This document shows positions 51,936-60,709 of a stretch of DNA of 64,000 bases, piece after piece; position 1 is the first letter of the stretch; every line of letters starts with the position of its first letter. Position numbers and translations under genes: made by a program. This DNA comes from Bacillus massiliigorillae (GTDB lineage: Bacteria; Bacillota; Bacilli; Bacillales; DSM-1321): the NCBI RefSeq assembly GCF_000380245.2, contig NZ_HG428741.1, forward strand, positions 1,458,989 through 1,522,988, read 5' to 3'. The notes under the pieces were generated by a model. It worked only from the letters and a program-made list of their open reading frames with translations, had not been told where the DNA came from and ran no database searches.

Positions 51936-52705
51936 TGTCGTTATTTATCGAAACTTCTATTTGTGAGAGTGTTGGGTGTATTAGGTTAAATCGTCCTAAG
52001 CAATTCAATGCCTTAAATCGTACAATGGTGAAAGAAATTGTAGACACAATGGAAGAGTTTGATAGGAACGATGAAGTTTCTGTCATCTTAATTTCTGGAA
52101 ATGGTCGTGCGTTCTCAGCAGGTGCTGATATTGATGAGATGGCGAGTGATGGTGCTATTGATTTAGAGTTGTTAAATCAGTTTGCGGATTGGGATCGATT
52201 AGCATTGATTAAGAAACCTATTATTGGAGCAGTGAAAGGGTTTGTTTTTGGTGGTGGATTCGAATTAGCACTTTGTTGTGATTTATTAATTGCAGCTAAT
52301 GGGACCGAGTTTTCTTTCCCTGAAGTGAATCTTGGCGTTATGCCAGGAGCAGGCGGCACACAACGTTTAACAAAAACCGTTGGTCGTACAAAAGCGTTAG
52401 AATGGCTATTAACTGGAGAACGAATTCCTGTTCGTGTAGCAAAAGAGCATGGAATAGTTAATACAATTGTAGAATTAGAATTGTTAGATGAAGAAGCGAT
52501 GAAGTTTGCTAAGAGGCTATCAAATCAACCTCCTTTATCACTACGATTAATAAAGGATGCAGTAAACAAAGCAGTAGATTATTCCTTATATGAAGGAATG
52601 CAATATGAAAGAAAGAATTTCTATTTATTATTTGCTTCTCAAGATCAAAAAGAAGGTATGCAAGCATTTGTTGAAAAGAGAAAGCCGCGATTTGAAGGGA
52701 AATAA
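51935..52705 (+). CDS. paaF: Enoyl-CoA hydratase, PaaF-type
   Basis: 256 residues, crotonase fold. RAFSAGADIDEM and FGGGFELALCCDLLIA form the oxyanion hole; PEVNLGVMPGAGGTQRL holds a catalytic Glu. It hydrates the unsaturated dicarboxylyl-CoA after ring cleavage. The start overlaps the upstream stop by one base. PaaF is the best position-based assignment among three crotonase genes in the operon (also 52718, 57278); the precise substrate split is inferred. Confidence 0.8.
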   Translation: MSLFIETSICESVGCIRLNRPKQFNALNRTMVKEIVDTMEEFDRNDEVSVILISGNGRAFSAGADIDEMASDGAIDLELLNQFADWDRLALIKKPIIGAVKGFVFGGGFELALCCDLLIAANGTEFSFPEVNLGVMPGAGGTQRLTKTVGRTKALEWLLTGERIPVRVAKEHGIVNTIVELELLDEEAMKFAKRLSNQPPLSLRLIKDAVNKAVDYSLYEGMQYERKNFYLLFASQDQKEGMQAFVEKRKPRFEGK

Positions 52706-52717
52706 GGAGGCAATGTT

Positions 52718-53491
52718 GTGTTCGAAACCATTAGTTATCAAGTTGTAGATGGTGTTGCATGGTTGCGATTAAATCGACCAAACAAATTAAATGCTTTTGT
52801 AGCGCAAATGAATCATGAAGTGAAAATAGCCGTACGTAATGCTGCTTCTGACGATGAAGTAAGATGTATTGTTATTACTGGTGAAGGAAGAGCATTCTGT
52901 TCTGGTCAAGATTTATCAGAAGTCGATGAAAGTATGGATCACGGTCAAGTGATTAAGCAACACTATAGTCCGATGATAAAGCAAATAACGCAATGCGAAA
53001 AACCAATTATTGCTGCGGTAAATGGAGTGGCGGCAGGTGCAGGGTTTAGTTTGGCTTTAGCCTGTGATTTCCGCTTAGCTTCAGAAAAAGCAAGCTTTGT
53101 GAATGCTTTTATCCATGTAGGACTAATACCAGACTCAGGTAATTTATATTTCCTTAGTAAACTATTAGGTCGAGCAAAAACAGCAGAGCTAGCCATTTTG
53201 GGTGAGAAAATATCCACAGCACAAGCTTTACAATTAGGTTTAGTAACAAGTGTTATCCCGATGGATTCGTGGGAGAAAGAAATAACTGAATTTTCTATTA
53301 AAATAGCTCAAATGCCAACAAAAGCAATTGGATTAATTAAACGATACATGCTTTTTGCAGAAGAACTTCCGTTTGACACATACTTAGAAAAAGAAGCTGA
53401 AGGTCAACGAATTGCAGGCCTAACGAAAGATCATCGTGAAGGCGTACAGGCTTTCTTAGAAAAAAGAAAACCAACATTCATAGGAAAATAA
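52718..53491 (+). CDS. paaG: Ring 1,2-epoxyphenylacetyl-CoA isomerase, PaaG-type
   Basis: 257 residues, crotonase fold. RAFCSGQDLSEVD and VAAGAGFSLALACDFRLA are typical of PaaG, which isomerises the epoxide to an oxepin. FIHVGLIPDSG takes the place of the hydratase PGAGGTQ motif, with Asp instead of the second Glu, as expected for an isomerase. The start is GTG, seven bases after AAGGAGG. Confidence 0.85.
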   Translation: MFETISYQVVDGVAWLRLNRPNKLNAFVAQMNHEVKIAVRNAASDDEVRCIVITGEGRAFCSGQDLSEVDESMDHGQVIKQHYSPMIKQITQCEKPIIAAVNGVAAGAGFSLALACDFRLASEKASFVNAFIHVGLIPDSGNLYFLSKLLGRAKTAELAILGEKISTAQALQLGLVTSVIPMDSWEKEITEFSIKIAQMPTKAIGLIKRYMLFAEELPFDTYLEKEAEGQRIAGLTKDHREGVQAFLEKRKPTFIGK

Positions 53492-53510
53492 CGTAATAGG
53501 AGTGTGACTT

Positions 53511-55028
53511 ATGTCAACAATTAAAGATTCAGAAACTCAACAGCAATCAATGAAGCGAAATCTATACCATCTTATTATCAACGGTGAACAAGTAGCTAGT
53601 AGCAACAATGCGACTTTCAAAACATTTAATCCTGCTACGGGTGAGCTGATTGCAGAAGTAGCTCAAGCGACAAAAGAAGACACAGAAAAAGCAATACAAG
53701 CTGCACGTCACGCTTTTGATTATGGTAAATGGAAGAAGTCACCGATTAATAAACGCTCACGTGTACTAAATAAAATAGCGTCCATTATGCGCGCTAGATT
53801 TAACGAATTGGTTGAATTAGAAATTTTGGATACAGGAAAATCACTTTCGACTGCCCAAGGACAAGTCATGCAAGCAATTGAAGATTTTGAGTTTTATGCA
53901 GGCGCAATCGTAGGTCATCGTGGGGTTGTGAACAATGTTCCTGGTCAATTCCATAATTACACTGAGAAGGAACCAGTAGGTGTATGTGCACAAATTATCC
54001 CTTGGAATTATCCGTTAATGATGGCTGCTTGGAAGATAGCACCTGCCATCGCAGTGGGTTGTTCTGTAGTCGTTAAACCAGCTTCATTGACACCACTAAC
54101 AGCAATTATTCTTGGTGAAATTTGTCTTGAAGCAGGTGTGCCAGAAGGTGTTGTTAATATTGTTCCAGGACCTGGAGCTGAAGTTGGAAATTATCTAGTT
54201 GGACATAAGCAAGTTGATAAAGTAGCGTTTACTGGCTCAACTCCAATTGGAAAAAACATAATGGAAAGAGCTTCACAAACATTGAAGCGCGTGACTTTAG
54301 AACTTGGTGGTAAATCACCTAATATTGTGTTTGCGGACGCTGATATTGATGCTGCCGTAGATGGATCATTATATGGTATCTTCTATAATTCTGGTCAATC
54401 ATGTGAAGCACGTTCTCGTTTATATGTGCAAGAGGAAGTTTATGAGGAATTTGTAGGTAAGTTTGTTGAGAAAACGAAGAAGCTTCAATTAGGAAATCCC
54501 TTTGATCAAGGTACTCATGTAGGAGCAATAATTGATCAAAATCAATTAAATGTCATTGATTCATACGTGAAATCAGCCATTGCTGACGGTGCTGAAATTC
54601 TGGTTGGGGGTAAAGTTGCAGTTGTGGAAGGCTATGAAAATGGTTTCTGGTATGAACCAACGGTAATTGCAAATGTCAATCATGAGATGAAAGTTGTACA
54701 GGAAGAAATCTTCGGACCAGTAGTAGTAATTATGCCGTTCAAGGATGAAAAGGAAGCTGTTAAGTTAGCTAATGATTCAGAATTTGGATTAGGTTCAGCA
54801 CTATGGTCGAAAGATGCTGCACGTACAACTCGAGTTGCGAACCAAATTCAAGCTGGAATTGTAATGGTTAACTGCCCATTCTCAGCATTCCCAGGAACAC
54901 CATTTGGTGGTTATAAACAATCTGGTTTTGGTCGAGAGCTTTGTATCGAAACGTTAGATTTATATACAGAAACAAAGAGTATTGTGTCTTACTATGGCAG
55001 TCGCCCATTAAACCCACTTGGGGTGTAA
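53511..55028 (+). CDS. Aldehyde dehydrogenase of the phenylacetate cluster
   Basis: 505 residues. NAD(P)-dependent ALDH with the general base Glu in LELGGKSPN (about 266), catalytic Cys in GQSCEARSRL (about 300) and the EEIFGPVV segment. No hydratase (MaoC) half is fused, unlike the PaaZ of other bacteria. It could oxidise the ring-cleavage semialdehyde or phenylacetaldehyde entering the pathway. Neighbours favour the pathway dehydrogenase role. A 97-bp element with inverted ends follows. Confidence 0.85.
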   Translation: MSTIKDSETQQQSMKRNLYHLIINGEQVASSNNATFKTFNPATGELIAEVAQATKEDTEKAIQAARHAFDYGKWKKSPINKRSRVLNKIASIMRARFNELVELEILDTGKSLSTAQGQVMQAIEDFEFYAGAIVGHRGVVNNVPGQFHNYTEKEPVGVCAQIIPWNYPLMMAAWKIAPAIAVGCSVVVKPASLTPLTAIILGEICLEAGVPEGVVNIVPGPGAEVGNYLVGHKQVDKVAFTGSTPIGKNIMERASQTLKRVTLELGGKSPNIVFADADIDAAVDGSLYGIFYNSGQSCEARSRLYVQEEVYEEFVGKFVEKTKKLQLGNPFDQGTHVGAIIDQNQLNVIDSYVKSAIADGAEILVGGKVAVVEGYENGFWYEPTVIANVNHEMKVVQEEIFGPVVVIMPFKDEKEAVKLANDSEFGLGSALWSKDAARTTRVANQIQAGIVMVNCPFSAFPGTPFGGYKQSGFGRELCIETLDLYTETKSIVSYYGSRPLNPLGV

Positions 55029-55071
55029 TGGCTTATTAACTTCAGCTAGAACATAAAAAAGAAATAAAAGA

Positions 55072-55168
55072 GTAATAGACATGCTTGGAGCATAAGTCGT
55101 TCCTTAAACAGAAATCTACAAGGGGATTTCCTTCAAGGCTCGTCTTGTATTCAAAGCATGTCTATTAC
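55072..55168. repeat. 97-bp element with perfect 15-bp inverted ends
   Basis: GTAATAGACATGCTT (55072-55086) and its reverse complement (55154-55168) are perfect. The inside has further pairings (GAAATC/GATTTC, GAGC/GCTC). It lies between the aldehyde dehydrogenase and paaH genes. It has no T-run, so it may be a MITE-like element or an RNA processing/stabilising structure. Confidence 0.5.
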
Positions 55169-55194
55169 ATTTTAGATAAAAGAGAGGGAATAGG

Positions 55195-56070
55195 ATGATT
55201 TCTAATATTGTCGTAATTGGATCAGGAGTTATGGGAAGAGGTATAGCGTATGTAGGAGCGCTAGGAGGTTATAATGTCACATTAGTTGATATTAATGAGC
55301 AAGCGTTAGATAATGCCAAAAATGAAATAAATCAAATAATGGATAAAGGGTTATCGCTCAGAAAGATAACTAGTGAAACTGTGAAAACTATTGAGGAAAC
55401 TTTACATTTTTCAACTGAACCAAAAGAAGCTTTAGGTAAAGCGGATTTAGTTATTGAAGCTGTTCCAGAAAAAACAGATATTAAGAGAGAAGTATTTACA
55501 ATGATTGAAGAATTCGCAAACGAAAAATGTTTATTTGCAACCAACACGTCAACAATGAGTCCGACTGAAATCGCTTCGTTTACGAAACGTCCTAGTCAAA
55601 CCATTGCTATGCATTTCTTTAATCCAGTACATAAAATGCCTTTAGTTGAAATAATTAGAGGATTAGAAACAAGTGATGAAACAGCTACTATAATTCGAGA
55701 GGTAGCAGAACGAATGGGGAAAGAAACAGTTGTAATCAATGAGTTTCCAGGTTTTGTGACAAGTCGTATTAGTGCTCTTGTCGGAAATGAAGCTTTCTAT
55801 ATGCTTCAGGAAGGTCTTGGGACCCCAGAAGAAATTGATAAAGCTATTAAGCTAGGTCTAAATTATCCTATGGGACCGTTTGAACTTGTTGATTTAGTAG
55901 GATTAGATGCTCGATTAAATAATTTAAAGTACTTACACGAGAAGCTCGGTGAAAAGTATCGACCTGCACCATTGCTAGAACAATACGTGAAAGCTGGTAG
56001 ATTAGGAAGAAAAACTGGTAAAGGTGTTTATGATTATTCAACTATCAATAAAGAAGGTGTAAAGCAATGA
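55195..56070 (+). CDS. paaH: 3-hydroxyacyl-CoA dehydrogenase
   Basis: 291 residues. The N-terminal Rossmann fold has VVIGSGVMGRGIAYVGALGGY (residues 5-25) for NAD; the catalytic dyad lies in AMHFFNPVHKMPLVEI (His about 143) with Glu 12 residues further; the C-terminal domain has LGLNYPMGPFELVDLVGLD. It oxidises 3-hydroxyadipyl-CoA to 3-oxoadipyl-CoA. It overlaps the next gene by four bases. AGAGAGGGAATAGG precedes the start. Confidence 0.88.
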   Translation: MISNIVVIGSGVMGRGIAYVGALGGYNVTLVDINEQALDNAKNEINQIMDKGLSLRKITSETVKTIEETLHFSTEPKEALGKADLVIEAVPEKTDIKREVFTMIEEFANEKCLFATNTSTMSPTEIASFTKRPSQTIAMHFFNPVHKMPLVEIIRGLETSDETATIIREVAERMGKETVVINEFPGFVTSRISALVGNEAFYMLQEGLGTPEEIDKAIKLGLNYPMGPFELVDLVGLDARLNNLKYLHEKLGEKYRPAPLLEQYVKAGRLGRKTGKGVYDYSTINKEGVKQ

Positions 56071-57272
56071 AAGAAGTAGTTATTGTTGATGCTGTTCGTA
56101 CCCCAATTGGTAGATATAAAGGAGCATTAAAAGATGTTCGCCCTGACGATTTGGGGGCTGTTGTTATTAAGGCATTAATCGAAAGAAATCCAAATGTGTC
56201 AGCTTCGGAAATTGAGGAAATTGTGCTTGGTAATGCTAATCAAGCAGGTGAAGATAATCGAAATGTTGCGAGAATGTCTTCTTTATTAGCTGGTCTTCCA
56301 GTAAGTGTAGGTGGTACAACGGTTAATCGTCTTTGTGGATCTGGATTAGATGCTGTTATGTATGCGGCTAGAGCCATTGCAGTTGGAGAAGGAGATATTT
56401 ATATTGCTGGTGGAACAGAGAGTATGACACGTGCACCGTTTGTTATGGCAAAACCGAATCAAGATTATCCCAGAGGAAATATGGAAATGATTGATACAAC
56501 AATTGGTTGGAGATTTACGAACAAGAAGCTGCAAGAAATGTATGGTGCTGATACAATGCCTCAAACAGCAGAAAATGTTGCACAGCGTTGTAATGTTTCT
56601 CGTGAAGATCAAGATAAATTTGCATATGAAAGTCAACAAAAAACGAAAAAAGCGATGGAAGAAAATCGATTTGCTGATGAAATTGTGCCAGTGATTTATC
56701 GTGATCGTAAAGGAAACGAGATAATAGTAAATCTTGACGAACATCCAAGACCTGAAACAACTTTGGAGAAACTAAATAAGCTGAAACCTATTTTCCAAGA
56801 TGGTACAGTGACTGCTGGTAATGCATCTGGTGTCAATGATGGTGCATCTGCACTATTATTGATGAGCGCTGATAAAGCAAAGGAATTAGGGTTGAAGCCA
56901 TTAGTAAGATATGTAGTGGGTGCAACTGCTGGACTAGAACCAGCTGTAATGGGTCTAGGACCAATTTATGCAACTAGAAAAGCGTTAGAACGTTCGGGTC
57001 TGTCGATTAAGGATCTTAATCTAATTGAATTAAATGAGGCGTTTGCTTCACAGTCTTTAGAATGTATTCGTCAATTGGAATGTGATGAAAGTAAAGTAAA
57101 TGTCAATGGGGGAGCTATTAGCTTAGGGCATCCACTTGGCGCCAGTGGAGCGCGTATTTTAACAACCCTTATCTATGAAATGAAAAAGCGTGAATCTCAA
57201 TATGGATTAGCTACGATGTGTATCGGAGTAGGTCAAGGAATATCAGTTATAGTTGAAAATTGTAAGGAGTGA
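56067..57272 (+). CDS. paaJ: Thiolase, 3-oxoadipyl-CoA type
   Basis: 401 residues. Catalytic Cys in TTVNRLCGSGLDAV (about 90), His in GHPLGASGARI (about 352) and the C-terminal Cys in TMCIGVGQG. It splits 3-oxoadipyl-CoA with CoA to succinyl-CoA and acetyl-CoA, the last step of the pathway. The ATGA overlap with paaH shows coupling. A generic acetyl-CoA acetyltransferase role cannot be excluded. Confidence 0.88.
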   Translation: MKEVVIVDAVRTPIGRYKGALKDVRPDDLGAVVIKALIERNPNVSASEIEEIVLGNANQAGEDNRNVARMSSLLAGLPVSVGGTTVNRLCGSGLDAVMYAARAIAVGEGDIYIAGGTESMTRAPFVMAKPNQDYPRGNMEMIDTTIGWRFTNKKLQEMYGADTMPQTAENVAQRCNVSREDQDKFAYESQQKTKKAMEENRFADEIVPVIYRDRKGNEIIVNLDEHPRPETTLEKLNKLKPIFQDGTVTAGNASGVNDGASALLLMSADKAKELGLKPLVRYVVGATAGLEPAVMGLGPIYATRKALERSGLSIKDLNLIELNEAFASQSLECIRQLECDESKVNVNGGAISLGHPLGASGARILTTLIYEMKKRESQYGLATMCIGVGQGISVIVENCKE

Positions 57273-57277
57273 GTTTG

Positions 57278-58054
57278 ATGTCAACTGTTCAATATACAAA
57301 AGAAAATTATATCGCATATGTTACTTTAAATCGTCCAGATGTGTTGAATTGCTTTAATTATGATATGTTGAAGAAGTTGCAAGATGTTGTAACTGCTATT
57401 GAACTTGACCCTGAAGTACGTGTAGTTATATTTACAGGTGCTGGAGAAAAAGCATTTTCAGCAGGGGCTGATTTAAAAGAACGTAAAACTTTAAATGAAA
57501 CAGAAGTTAGAAGAAATGTAAAGGCGATTCGTGATGTATTTAATCAAATTGCATCATTACCACAGCCTACAATAGCTGCAGTGAATGGCTTTGCATTTGG
57601 TGGTGGTTTCGAATTAATGATCGCTTGTGACTTTGCAATTGCTATCGATGATACACAACTGGGATTAACCGAAACGAGTTGGGCGATTATTCCTGGTGCA
57701 GGTGGAACACAACGATTACCAAGATTAATTGGAGAAACAAAAGCTAAAGAATTAATTTTAACAGCAAGAAAGTTTTCTAGTCAGGATGCTTTACAGTGGG
57801 GTATTCTGATTAATGTAGTTCAAAGAGAAGAGTTAATGTCTGTTTGTGAAAATCTAGCAAAAGAAATGTTGAAGAATGGTCCTGTTGCTCTTCGCCAAGC
57901 GAAGTTTGCAATTAATCAAGGAATGAATGTGGATTTACAAACAGGACTAGCGATTGAATCAAAAGCGTATGAAATAATTATTCCAACTGAAGACCGTGTA
58001 GAAGCTTTACAAGCGTTTAGCGAAAGAAGACCAGCAAATTTTACGGGTAAATAA
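57278..58054 (+). CDS. Enoyl-CoA hydratase/isomerase family protein
   Basis: 258 residues, crotonase fold: KAFSAGADLKERK, FGGGFELMIACDFAIA, LTETSWAIIPGAGGTQRLPRLIG with the Glu of the hydratase site. Closest in look to the AUH/LiuC-like hydratases. ATG at 57278 follows AAGGAGTGAG; GTG at 57269 overlaps the thiolase stop and is less likely. It is the third crotonase homologue in this operon; either a second hydratase or an isomerase for side products. Confidence 0.82.
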   Translation: MSTVQYTKENYIAYVTLNRPDVLNCFNYDMLKKLQDVVTAIELDPEVRVVIFTGAGEKAFSAGADLKERKTLNETEVRRNVKAIRDVFNQIASLPQPTIAAVNGFAFGGGFELMIACDFAIAIDDTQLGLTETSWAIIPGAGGTQRLPRLIGETKAKELILTARKFSSQDALQWGILINVVQREELMSVCENLAKEMLKNGPVALRQAKFAINQGMNVDLQTGLAIESKAYEIIIPTEDRVEALQAFSERRPANFTGK

Positions 58055-58082
58055 TTGTTGCGAACATTGAGAATTATTCGAT

Positions 58083-58120
58083 ATGATATAAAAGGGTATA
58101 AAAATCGACAAATATATCAT
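58083..58120. promoter_or_regulatory. Candidate PaaX operator before paaX
   Basis: ATGATATA (58083-58090) and TATATCAT (58113-58120) are perfect inverted copies with 22 bases between; AAATATATCAT is shared with 47232-47241 upstream of paaK. Autoregulation by PaaX is inferred. Confidence 0.4.
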
Positions 58121-58149
58121 GCTGTGTAAACAGAAAGAGTGAGATGTAA

Positions 58150-59040
58150 ATGAGCAATACGCAATCGATGATTTTTACGATTTATGGGGATTACATTCGA
58201 CATTATGGAAACAAAATTTGGATTGGTAGTTTAATAAGATTACTAAAAGAATTTGGGCATAACGAACAAGCTGTTCGTGTTGCTGTATCTCGGATGTTGA
58301 AGCAAGGATGGGTGAAATCAGAGAAACAAGGTCACAAAAGCTATTATTATTTAACTCCACGTGGTGTAAAGAGAGTAGAAGAAGCTGCGGAGAGAATCTT
58401 TAAACTAAATCCACATGAATGGGATGGTAAATGGCGTATTCTAATGTATACAATCCCAGAAGAAAAGCGACAAATCCGGGATGAGTTAAGAAAAGAACTG
58501 TATTGGAGCGGTTTTGGTAGTTTTTCAAATGGCTGTTGGATCTCACCAAACAATTTAGAAAAAGAAGTTGAGCTTTTGATAGAAAAATATCAAATAAAGC
58601 CGTATGTTGACTTCTTTGTTTCAGAATACAGAGGGCCAAGAGAAAGTGAATCTTTAATTGAAAGAAGTTGGGCCCTAGGTGAAATTGAAGAAAAGTATGA
58701 GCAATTTATTACTGAGTACAGTAAGAAATTCATTGTTCATCAAAGTATTATTCAACAAAAAGAAATGTCAGATGCAGAATGTTTCGTTGAACGAACTAAT
58801 CTCGTTCACGAATATAGAAAATTCTTATTCATAGATCCAGGTCTACCTGCTGAGTTATTGCCAGCTCGTTGGAATGGAAGTCATGCAGCTCTTCTTTTTA
58901 GCCAGTATTATAAAATACTAGCCGAGCCTGCAAACCGATTTTTTGAAGATGTTTTTAAAGAAGGTAATGATTTGCAAAGTAAAGATAAAGGTTATGATGT
59001 GAATAATCATCCATTAATAACTGAACAAGTAAAGTTATAA
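58150..59040 (+). CDS. paaX: PaaX-family transcriptional repressor
   Basis: 296 residues. The N-terminal winged helix (about 8-75: FTIYGDYIRHYGNKIWIGSLIRLLKEFG, QAVRVAVSRMLKQGWVKSEKQG) is followed by the PaaX central domain (WRILMYTIPEEKRQIRDELRKEL, about 98-120) and the C-terminal domain (RKFLFIDPGLPAELLPARWNG). PaaX represses phenylacetate genes and is released by phenylacetyl-CoA. It starts 95 bases after the last enzyme gene and ends in a terminator convergent with paaY. Confidence 0.92.
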   Translation: MSNTQSMIFTIYGDYIRHYGNKIWIGSLIRLLKEFGHNEQAVRVAVSRMLKQGWVKSEKQGHKSYYYLTPRGVKRVEEAAERIFKLNPHEWDGKWRILMYTIPEEKRQIRDELRKELYWSGFGSFSNGCWISPNNLEKEVELLIEKYQIKPYVDFFVSEYRGPRESESLIERSWALGEIEEKYEQFITEYSKKFIVHQSIIQQKEMSDAECFVERTNLVHEYRKFLFIDPGLPAELLPARWNGSHAALLFSQYYKILAEPANRFFEDVFKEGNDLQSKDKGYDVNNHPLITEQVKL

Positions 59041-59043
59041 AAA

Positions 59044-59090
59044 AAGAAGGCTGTAAAAAAAGCGATTTGTAATCGCTTTTTTTACGCCTT
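59044..59090. terminator. Terminator after paaX, possibly bidirectional
   Basis: AAAAAAAGCGATT pairs with AATCGCTTTTTTT (13 bp), inside a wider GGCTGT/ACGCC pairing. It lies between convergent paaX and paaY-like genes with a T-run on either strand. Confidence 0.85.
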
Positions 59091-59109
59091 TTTACGCTTT
59101 ATAAGGAAA

Positions 59110-59622
59110 TTATTTTAGGATTTCTTTAAATTCTTTTCCTTTTTGTACATATGTATCAATGGATAGCTGTATTAGTTCTAAATCTTTCTCGTTAATTTCT
59201 CGAACGACTTTTCCTGGAGACCCCATTACTAATGAACGAGGTGGGATTTTTTTGCCTGATGGTATAAGCGTATTAGCACCAATAATACATTCCTCTCCGA
59301 TTTCTACGCCATCTAATATTGTTGAACCCATTCCGATGATAGAACGTTTACCAACTCGACATCCATGTAAAATGACATTGTGACCGACTGTTACTTCATC
59401 TTCAATAACAATTGGTGATCCTTCAAATAAGTGAATGGTAGAATTATCTTGAATGCTACATCTTTCTCCAATTGTAATAGAATCTTCATCTCCTCGTAGT
59501 ACAGCATTAAACCAAATTGTAGATTCCTTTCCGATTGATACATCTCCGATAATATAACTTCCAGGTGCTGTAAATACAGAAGAATCTATTTTGGGTTCAT
59601 GGCCATTATATGAAATACGCAT
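59110..59622 (-). CDS. paaY: Gamma-carbonic-anhydrase-fold protein (PaaY-like)
   Basis: 170 residues of left-handed beta-helix repeats (IGDVSIGKESTIWFNAVLRGDEDSITIGERCSIQDNSTIH and following). Three His-type metal ligands are likely (TIHLFEG, VGHNVILHGCRVG). In other bacteria PaaY is a thioesterase/anhydrase-like helper of the phenylacetate pathway. ATG at 59622 follows AAGAAGGTAG; the longer frame to 59640 lacks support. Leftward, divergent from the next gene, so regulation may be shared. Confidence 0.8.
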   Translation of the reverse strand: MRISYNGHEPKIDSSVFTAPGSYIIGDVSIGKESTIWFNAVLRGDEDSITIGERCSIQDNSTIHLFEGSPIVIEDEVTVGHNVILHGCRVGKRSIIGMGSTILDGVEIGEECIIGANTLIPSGKKIPPRSLVMGSPGKVVREINEKDLELIQLSIDTYVQKGKEFKEILK

Positions 59623-59701
59623 TTTACTACCTTCTTTCATAAATTTTAATTGTTTTAATTTTCTGTATATTATAACATTAATAGTAGAAGGAGGGTGAAA
59701 A

Positions 59702-60664
59702 ATGTTACATTTGACAAAATTATTAAATATTACTAATCCAATTATTCAAGGCGGAATGGGCAATATCAGCAATGCACCACTGACGGCTGCAGTGTCTGAA
59801 GCTGGCGGATTAGGGACAATTGGATGTGGAACCATGACACCAGAAGAAGTAGAAAAAATTATCATTGAAACGAAAGAACGAACGACTAAACCTTTTGCAG
59901 TTAACATTCCAATAAGTGTTACGAAATTTGTTCGTGACCTTGTTGATTTGGTTATAAAACATAATGTGCCTGTCGTTTCTTTATCAGCTGGTAATCCAGC
60001 ACCGCTAATTCCTATTTTACATGAACATGGGATTAAAGTTATAGCTGTAGTTGCTTCAGTTAAGCATGCTAAGAAAGCAGAAGAGGCACAAGCTGATGTA
60101 TTAGTTGCAGAAGGGTTTGAAGCGGCGGGTATTAATTCTAGCTTAGAATTAACAACTTTCACGCTAATTCCGCAAATTGTAGCAGCGGTTAAGATACCTG
60201 TTGTGGCAGCGGGTGGTATAGGTAATGGACAAGGGCTATCTGCTGCTTTAATGCTTGGAGCTAGTGGTGTTCAATTAGGGACACGTTTTATTGCAACGAA
60301 AGAAGCACCATTTCATGACATATATAAGGAAAAACTACTTACAGCAAATGATATTGACACAGTCATTATTGGCCGCCCTGTTGGAAAAGTTAGAAGAATG
60401 TTAAAAACACCATATGCACATAAATTAATACAACAGGAACAAAAAGGAATGACTGAAGAGGAATATCTCGATTTAACTTCAGAGAAACAACACTACATAG
60501 GCGCTATCCTTGGCGATTTAGAAAATGGCTTTATCAATAGTGGACAAATAGCGGGTCTTATTTCATCAATACCTACTGTTCAGGAGCTAATTGAAAGCAT
60601 GATGAGTGAAGCAAAGCAGAATATCGTGAACGTAGTTTCTGAATTCGAGGTATTTTCTTTATAA
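59702..60664 (+). CDS. FMN-dependent nitronate monooxygenase/FabK-like oxidoreductase
   Basis: 320 residues, TIM-barrel flavoprotein: NPIIQGGMGNISNAPLTAAVSEAGGLGTIG at the N-terminus, VAEGFEAAGINS, VVAAGGIGNGQGLSAALMLGASGVQLGTRF (FMN phosphate site). The family includes nitronate monooxygenases and FabK enoyl reductases; Ala and Asn replace the usual Gly-His after the EG(F)EA segment, so the exact activity is unclear. AGAAGGAGGG precedes the ATG. It lies between paaY and paaI-like genes and may serve aromatic catabolism. Confidence 0.8.
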   Translation: MLHLTKLLNITNPIIQGGMGNISNAPLTAAVSEAGGLGTIGCGTMTPEEVEKIIIETKERTTKPFAVNIPISVTKFVRDLVDLVIKHNVPVVSLSAGNPAPLIPILHEHGIKVIAVVASVKHAKKAEEAQADVLVAEGFEAAGINSSLELTTFTLIPQIVAAVKIPVVAAGGIGNGQGLSAALMLGASGVQLGTRFIATKEAPFHDIYKEKLLTANDIDTVIIGRPVGKVRRMLKTPYAHKLIQQEQKGMTEEEYLDLTSEKQHYIGAILGDLENGFINSGQIAGLISSIPTVQELIESMMSEAKQNIVNVVSEFEVFSL

Positions 60665-60709
60665 AGAGGAAATGATGTGAAAATATAAAAGGACAAAGGA
60701 GGATTTTGT

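Noticed and set aside
53511..55028. PaaZ bifunctional enzyme
   Set aside because: Length and motifs cover only the aldehyde dehydrogenase; the hydratase domain is absent.
56346..56760. Long minus-strand frames opposite the thiolase gene
   Set aside because: They mirror a well-supported thiolase and have no start signals; similar antisense frames across the window were left out for the same reason.
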